Assembly: GCA_036139795.1 (NCBI GenBank)
Contig: JAYZYX010000292.1
Span: 1-15,056 of the forward strand
Source of the DNA: Donghicola sp036139795
Lineage (GTDB): Bacteria > Pseudomonadota > Alphaproteobacteria > Rhodobacterales > Rhodobacteraceae
DNA: 15,056 bases
Direction: 5' to 3'
Below, one piece after another: positions 5,932 through 11,400 of the stretch (positions are counted from its first letter, which is position 1; each line of letters begins with the position of its first letter). The notes under the pieces are model-generated. The model worked only from the letters and a program-made list of their open reading frames with translations. It did not search any database and was not told the DNA's origin. The position numbers were made by a program, and so were the translations under genes.

Positions 5932-6990
5932 ATGACCCTTGCCGCCAACACCCCCACCCATGCGCAAGCATATCACGGCCTTGTGGCCCGCCGCCTTGCA
6001 ATTCTTGGCGTGCTGGTCATGGCCCTGATCCTTTCGGTCGCGGTAGATGTCTCGCTTGGCCCCGCCCGCTATGCGGTCAGCGATGTGCTGCACACCCTGT
6101 TCCTGCCTTCGCAGGCCGATATCCAGATGCGTGTGGTGGTCTGGGACATCCGGATGCCCATGGCGCTGCTGGCTGTGACGGTGGGTGCGTCCCTGTCGTT
6201 GGCAGGCGCTCAGATGCAAACCATTCTGGCCAACCCGCTGGCCTCGCCCTTTACGCTGGGGCTGTCGGCGGCGGCCTCATTCGGCGCGGCAATGGCAATG
6301 GTGCTGGGGGTCGCGATCTATCCGGCGGCTGTCACGCTGATGGTCCCGATCAACGCCTTTGCTATGGCGATGGCCGCATCCCTCTTGATCTTTGGCCTGT
6401 CCACCCTGCGCGGTGTGACGGTGGAAACCATCGTCCTTTTAGGCATAGCGCTGGTCTTTACCTTCAACGCAGCGCTCGCCCTTTTGCAATATTTCGCCTC
6501 GGAACAGGCGCTCTCGGCGGTGGTCTTCTGGACCATGGGCAGCCTGACCAAAGCCACATGGGGCAAAGTGGCCGTGACTGCGGTAATCCTTGCCATCTGC
6601 GCCCCGCTTTTTGCCCGCCGCGCATGGGCCCTGACCGCCATCCGCCTGGGCGAGGCCCGCGCCGCCGCTATGGGCGTGCCAGTCAAACGCCTGCGCCTTG
6701 AGGCGCTGTTTCTGGTGTCCCTACTGGCGGCAGTGCCTGTCAGCTTTGTCGGGACCATCGGCTTCATCGGCATTGTCGGTCCTCATGTGGCACGGCTGCT
6801 ATTGGGCGAGGATCAACGGTTCTTCCTACCCGGCGCGATGCTGTCAGGGGCGCTGATCCTGTCGGCCACCTCTGTCCTATCAAAAGCAATTCTGCCGGGC
6901 GCCGTGCTGCCGATCGGCATCATCACCGCCTTGGTGGGCGTGCCGGTCTTCATGACCCTGATCCTGACGAAAGGGCGTAAAGCATGGTAA
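5932..6990 (+). CDS. iron-siderophore ABC transporter permease (FecCD family)
   Basis: Inner-membrane permease of the importer, 352 aa from the ATG at 5932. An earlier in-frame ATG at 5881 would place the terminator hairpin inside the gene and encodes a proline-rich lead unlike the family, so 5932 is preferred despite a weak ribosome-binding site. Family signatures appear in order: first membrane helix (LAILGVLVMALILSVAV), QMQTILANPLASPFTLGLSA (matching the usual Q-x5-NPLA-P-LG), the cytoplasmic coupling segment LGEARAAAMGVPVKRLR, IGFIGIVGPHVARLLLGEDQR and the last helix PIGIITALVGVPVFMTLIL. Many alternating hydrophobic segments fit about nine to ten helices. Only one permease is encoded, so a homodimer is expected. 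Its stop overlaps the ATPase start by 7 bp (GCATGGTAA), suggesting translational coupling. Confidence 0.93.
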   Translation: MTLAANTPTHAQAYHGLVARRLAILGVLVMALILSVAVDVSLGPARYAVSDVLHTLFLPSQADIQMRVVVWDIRMPMALLAVTVGASLSLAGAQMQTILANPLASPFTLGLSAAASFGAAMAMVLGVAIYPAAVTLMVPINAFAMAMAASLLIFGLSTLRGVTVETIVLLGIALVFTFNAALALLQYFASEQALSAVVFWTMGSLTKATWGKVAVTAVILAICAPLFARRAWALTAIRLGEARAAAMGVPVKRLRLEALFLVSLLAAVPVSFVGTIGFIGIVGPHVARLLLGEDQRFFLPGAMLSGALILSATSVLSKAILPGAVLPIGIITALVGVPVFMTLILTKGRKAW

Positions 6991-7745
6991 GCCTGCAACT
7001 GGACCGCATCGGCGCAGGCTACGGCCGCCGCCAGATCCTAAGCGATATCTCTTCCCCACCGATCCAAGGAGGCACACTCACCGCCCTTGTCGGCGCAAAT
7101 GCTGCCGGCAAATCCACCCTCTTCCGCCGAATTGCAGGGCATCTGCGCGGCAATGGCACCGTCTCCATATCAGGCGCCACCAAAGACGATATGCGCTACA
7201 TGCCCCAAGACACCGGCATGAACGCGGCCCTCACGGTCTATGAATCGGTGATCCTTGCACTCAAGCAGGGCAGGGGCGGCTGGCGCCTCTCGACATCAGA
7301 ACTACGCGCCGTCGACAAAGCCCTCCACCGTTTCGGCATCGCCCATCTGGCCGAGCATCAACTGGCCGAGCTTTCCGGCGGACAGCGTCAGTCCGTTTCA
7401 ATCGCGCAAACGCTGGTCACCCAACCCAAAATCGTCCTGATGGACGAGCCCACCTCCGCCCTTGATCTCCACCGCCAGTTCGAAGTGCTTGAGGCCCTGA
7501 ATTCCTACGCCCAAGAGACAGGCGCAGTCCTGATCTTGGCCCTGCACGACCTAAACCAAGTAATGCGCTGCTGCTCCATGGCCATCGCGATCGCAAATGG
7601 GCGTACCCTCGGCGCGGGCCCCACGCTCGAAGTTCTCACCTCCACCCTCATTCGCGCCCTCTACGGCATCGATGCACGGGTCGAAAGCTGTTCGCGCGGC
7701 TGCCCGATGATGATCGTGGACGGTCCGGCGCGAGAATCTGCATAA
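6984..7745 (+). CDS. iron-siderophore ABC transporter ATP-binding protein (FecE/FepC-like)
   Basis: Cytoplasmic ATPase powering the importer, 253 aa, normal for the family. Motifs: Walker A GANAAGKST (37-45), Q-loop Q75 in MPQDTG, signature LSGGQRQ (130-136), Walker B IVLMDEP (150-156), D-loop SALD (158-161) and the switch histidine H188 in LALHDLNQV. All are complete. The second position of the P-loop repeat reads AA where GS or GA is usual, which still fits GxxxxGKST. The start at 6984 overlaps the permease stop. The C-terminal tail holds several cysteines (CC at 196-197, C236, C240). No terminator follows directly; read-through would run into the small RNA at 7830, whose own terminator may end the operon transcript. 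Confidence 0.95.
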   Translation: MVSLQLDRIGAGYGRRQILSDISSPPIQGGTLTALVGANAAGKSTLFRRIAGHLRGNGTVSISGATKDDMRYMPQDTGMNAALTVYESVILALKQGRGGWRLSTSELRAVDKALHRFGIAHLAEHQLAELSGGQRQSVSIAQTLVTQPKIVLMDEPTSALDLHRQFEVLEALNSYAQETGAVLILALHDLNQVMRCCSMAIAIANGRTLGAGPTLEVLTSTLIRALYGIDARVESCSRGCPMMIVDGPARESA

Positions 7746-7766
7746 ACTTTCAGCCATGCAGTAGAC

Positions 7767-7821
7767 GCATTGCTGCATTGCAGAGAAATCCTTTGTGCAG
7801 GCGCAGCAATCTAGCTATATT
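7767..7821 (+). promoter_or_regulatory. promoter and conserved palindromic element of cuckoo sRNA copy 1
   Basis: TTGTGC (7793-7798) and TATATT (7816-7821) are separated by 17 bp, about 8 bp before the sRNA start. Upstream lies GCATTGCTGCATTGCAG (7767-7783), containing the perfect dyad CTGCA-T-TGCAG. All three parts recur at exactly +7024 upstream of sRNA copy 2 while the DNA between them differs, so they appear to be selected regulatory sites. Confidence 0.6.
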
Positions 7822-7829
7822 CAAAGGGT

Positions 7830-7918
7830 AGACAGCGTCTCTCCTCCTCCCTGACGTTGTCTTGAAAATTCAGGCGGCACACATCTCCTCCTCCCTTGTG
7901 TGTCGCCTTTTTCTTTTC
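7830..7918 (+). ncRNA. CcsR / cuckoo-type small RNA, copy 1 (two anti-SD-mimic hairpins)
   Basis: Hairpin 1: GACAGCGTC (7831-7839) with GACGTTGTC (7853-7861), one G-U pair. Hairpin 2: GGCGGCACACA (7873-7883) with TGTGTGTCGCC (7897-7907), one G-U pair, followed by TTTTTCTTTT, so it doubles as an intrinsic terminator. Both loops are the identical 13-mer TCTCCTCCTCCCT, which contains CCTCCTCCC, the hallmark of the stress-induced CcsR RNAs of Rhodobacter and the wider alphaproteobacterial cuckoo family, whose loops imitate the anti-Shine-Dalgarno of 16S rRNA. Expected length ~89 nt. The Rhodobacter copies lie behind a DUF1127 gene; no such gene is here, and this copy has its own promoter-like signals. 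Targets are unknown. Confidence 0.88.
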
Positions 7919-7944
7919 CTCACCCCTCCAAAAACCAAAACCCG

Positions 7945-7994
7945 CTGCCTTCATCTTGGCAAAAATACCTCGGGGTGCGGGGCAGAGCCCCGCG
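7945..7994 (+). repeat. Rhodobacteraceae-type intergenic repeat with hairpin
   Basis: The stretch beginning CTGCCTTCATCTTGGC and continuing through AAAAATACCTCGGGGTG (33 nt) is repeated exactly after sRNA copy 2 (14970-15002). It ends in a perfect hairpin GCGGGGC-AGA-GCCCCGC (7977-7993). I recall this CTTGGCAAAAATACC...GGGGCAGAGCCCC module as common between genes in Roseobacter-group genomes; its function is unknown to me. Confidence 0.6.
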
Positions 7995-8019
7995 AACACC
8001 TGACACGGTCGCGGCGTTA

Positions 8020-8045
8020 AAATCAAAGCGCAGCCGCTTTTATTT
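8020..8045 (+). other. hairpin with flanking A and T tracts in the 7995-8331 intergenic region
   Basis: AAAGCG (8025-8030) pairs with CGCTTT (8035-8040) around CAGC, extended by AAAT/ATTT across one mismatch. It may act as a weak terminator in either direction. The surrounding 8041-8220 stretch is AT-rich with no credible gene; a 63-codon frame at 8222-8413 overlaps terminator hairpins of the opposite-strand gene and has no recognisable content. Confidence 0.35.
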
Positions 8046-8142
8046 GAAACTTTAAATTAAAATTCAGGAAAACGCCCACGCATCCAAAATCGCGCGGGAA
8101 AACAGCGGCGTTTCACTATGCCCTATAAAATTTCGGATTTTT

Positions 8143-8194
8143 CTATGACTCATAATAGGGGTAACCAGCCAAAAAACCCTTTTATGAGTCATAG
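8143..8194. promoter_or_regulatory. long inverted repeat built from two copies of palindrome TATGA(C/G)TCATA
   Basis: CTATGACTCATAA (8143-8155) and TTATGAGTCATAG (8182-8194) are perfect inverse complements, extended inward by AGGG/CCCT after one mismatch, with a 16-nt loop. Each arm is itself an 11-bp palindrome (8144-8154 and 8183-8193), with centres 39 bp apart. This suggests a double protein-binding site or a bidirectional hairpin. No adjacent gene explains it. Confidence 0.5.
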
Positions 8195-8331
8195 CACCAA
8201 TTTTATTCCCACCGATTTAGTATGGGGTCGACTCGGGGCCTGGCACGCATAGGCTCCTGTCATGTACCTATTCCAGTTCCTAAAATTGTAAGCATAGTCA
8301 ACGCGTCAGAGACCACTGCGCGGGCAAATGA

Positions 8332-8403
8332 AAAGCCCCACCGCCTTCTTACCAGCGGCAGGGCTTTCCCATGTGCGAATGGCCCCACCCGCAAGGCGGG
8401 GCC
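8332..8403 (-). terminator. tandem hairpins terminating the giant surface-protein gene
   Basis: Read on the minus strand, a 9-bp G/C hairpin (8381-8403, arms beginning GGCCCC and ending GGGGCC, one G-U pair) follows the stop codon. A second hairpin, AAAGCCC..CCGC with GCGG..GGGCTTT (8332-8367), then runs into TTTTC. The second has the form of an intrinsic terminator. Confidence 0.7.
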
Positions 8404-8409
8404 AAAGGG

Positions 8410-11400
8410 TTAGAACGCCAGTTTCAGCTGATAGGACAGTTCCGGCGCGCCCGTTGATCCCGCATGCAAGGCCAGAACGCTGGTGCCTTGGCCTTTCGCG
8501 AAATAGCGGGTGAACGCCAGTGATCCGCGCAGGGCCGTGTGCCGCTCGGTCGCTTCAGCGTCCAGCTCGAACCCGAAAGCGCGGCCGGTATCGGGGTTCA
8601 CCTTGTCGTAGGTGATTGACCCACCACCCCCGCAGCGGCTGTCGAGCCCGTCAAAGCTGTCACAGAACCCGCGCAAGGTCAGCGAAAGTGCACCGCCAAG
8701 CCCGTCCCACATTCCCTCACCATCAAAGGCTTTGCTGGGATCATTGGCCAGACGGACTTCTAGGAATGTCCGGTTACCAGTCACACCGTCAACGGTCAGA
8801 TTACCGGACTGCTTGAACGGCCCCGAGGTCGCAGTGACATCCGTGGTCGTATCCGGTGCGTGGTAAAAGTCGATCCCGACCCGTGGCGTGACAATAGTGT
8901 CGCCAAAGCTCAGATCGCCCGCCAAGGATGCCCCAGCAAAAAGGCCGAAGTAAGTGAAATCGCCGGTCGCGTTTATGGTCCGATCTCGCTCGAAATCCAG
9001 ATCATAGCTATGTCGGCCTACGACACCTGCCAGATGGTAGCTGTAGAACATCTCATCTGCGACACGGCCGGCCCCATAGAAACCACCGTTCAGGCCCATA
9101 CCCGAAATGGTTCCGTCCGCTTTGTCGGTCACGGCGCTCTGGCTGAGATAGCCCCCAATAAAGTTGCCGCTCACCCGATCATCGCCGCGCAGACGTTCTT
9201 TGCGGTGAGCAAAGCTCAGAAGATGCTGGGTGCCCAGATCATCGTCGTGGGTCAGGGTCAGCGACAGTTGATCGACCACGCGCACGCCCGTGTCGGCATT
9301 GCACAGCTCGCGCTGCCAATCTGTTTCCAGATACAGAGACCCGCCGGAAGCCGACACCTTACCCGACAGCGGATCGCTGTTGGATGCGCAAGGCACGACA
9401 CGACCGCCATCGCTAAACCTCAGAGAGGCTTTCAGCCAGTCCAGCGCATCGGCACTATAGTCCGAAATCTGGGCCGACTGGCGCTGCATGGTCACACGGA
9501 GGTCGTCCGCAAGAATGTCGGTCAGGTCATCCTTGATCATAGCGATCATGTCAGGGGTGATGGTGACCACAGTCGCCTTGCCGTTTCCCGTGCCGCGCAG
9601 GGTGTTACCGGTGGGCCGGCTCTCATAGACATGGACACCGCCGATATCCGATCCCGTCGGTGCAGCCCCCGATGTGGCGGTCGAGCCTGCCAGCAAAGTG
9701 GCCTGCAAGGTGGCAAGGTTGCTAACCTCACCCCGACGCAGGTCGGCAGCGGTCAGCGTATAACTGGCAGTGTAGCGCCAGATCTCGCCAGCCCCCAGCA
9801 CGCCGTCATCGGTGACACCAACCTCCGCCACAAGGGCCTCGTCGCTGGTCAGCGGATCGTCAAGGCTGACGGTGTTATAGTCCAACTGGCCAAGGTTCTG
9901 TACGGTGATGGCGTAGGTGATCACCTCTCCCACTTCGGGGAAGGTAGATAGACCGCTGGCGTCCGCCGTCTTGGTCACCCTTAGGCCCGTGGTATAGCCA
10001 TTGGGGTCCATGGGAATGTGGTTGTGCACGATCCCTTTCGACAAAGTGGCCGAGTTGGTCCAGTCCCCAAAGGTAAAGCCGAAGTTCAGGTAGTAAGTCT
10101 CGTCCCCGCCCGAGGCACTGGGCAAGTTAGACGATGCCACAATCTCTTCCACCCCTAGGCCAAGAGCCGGTGTGTAGGTGCCGCTTTGGGGCGGAATGAT
10201 GTCCGATACAAAGCTGTAGTCGGCATGGCTGACACGCAGGCTATAGGTACCGCTTTGCGCAGGAGATTGCAGCAGGAACGAATAGCGTCCGTCCGAACCG
10301 GTGACCTTGTTGTTGCTATCGCCTGCGGCGGTGTCCAGCCAGCTATTGGGCACTTCGCTGCCGTTGAACAACAGAGTCACGGTTGCATCCTGAAGCGGCT
10401 GGCGGGTGATGGCATCGTAGACCACACCGCTGGGGTCAACGACCAGTGCGTCCACTTCGGTAATCACGCGATCAGCGCCTGCGGCGACCTCGATGTTCTG
10501 GACCGTCTCGCCCTGTGGGTTCCCCCGTTCCGAACGTGATTGCACGGCCACGTCACCCGGCGGAACAAAGCGGATGCTGTAGGTGGCCTGCTCCAGCTCA
10601 AGGAAGGTGTATAGGCCAGTGCTGTCCGTGGTTGTGCGGGCAACCTCAAGACCAGTGCTCTGGTCATAAAGGATCACTGTCACCCCTTGCTTGCCTGTAG
10701 AACCATCCGTCACATGACCGCCGATCGAGCCGAGGAAGGTCACAATCGCCTCATCGGTGTCGAACGTCGGACCCGATTGGTCACTGACGCTGCCCGTACC
10801 AGCAGTTGCGCTGACCGTGGCAAGGTTGCTGACCGAGCCGGTGTTCAGATCAGCCGTGGTAATCATGTAGTCCAGCACAAAGGTCAGACTATCGATCTGC
10901 CCCGGAGCCAGCGACGCAATGGTCTGCGCCACTGTCCCGCCGAACAGCGGATCGCTAAGTGTCACGTTGGTTAGTGTCACGTTGGTTAGTGTAACATTAC
11001 CGGTGTTCTTGACCGCCAGAGTATAGACGATCTTGTCCCCAAGCGAGGTGCCAAGCGTGCCGTCAATATCCTGCAATTCGCCGGATTTCTTCAGGGCAAT
11101 TCCCGCAGTGCCGGCAATCGGGGTACTCAGGGCTTGGGATAGGGTGTCCGAGACGGTCTCGGACCCGTCTCCGGCTTTGGTTCCACTGCCATCGTCGTCC
11201 GACCATGCGGTTGCAGTGGCCGAGTTGGTGACCCCGCCAGCATCCACATCGGCTTGCGTGACCACATGGGCAAAGCTGGTGGTCGCCACAGCGCCCGGCA
11301 ACATCAGCGCGGCTGTGGAGCCGGTGCTAAAGCTGGCCGCAGGCAAAGTGGCAGTCAGGACTGTATTGTCCGCACGGCGGAAGTCCTCGGCAATGGCAAC

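Noticed and set aside
7830..7919. Interpretation of the repeated hairpins as a CRISPR-like or MITE element
   Set aside because: There are only two distant copies, no spacer array and no terminal repeats or target duplication; paired CCTCCTCCC loops with a T-tract fit a CcsR/cuckoo sRNA much better.
8222..8413. 63-codon plus-strand frame downstream of the palindromes
   Set aside because: It overlaps the terminator hairpins of the minus-strand gene, lacks a clear ribosome-binding site and resembles nothing known.
8860..9951. 363-codon open frame on the plus strand, antisense to the barrel region of the giant gene
   Set aside because: The opposite frame encodes a coherent barrel and domain series; this one has no recognisable domain, and its openness follows from GC-rich codon bias.
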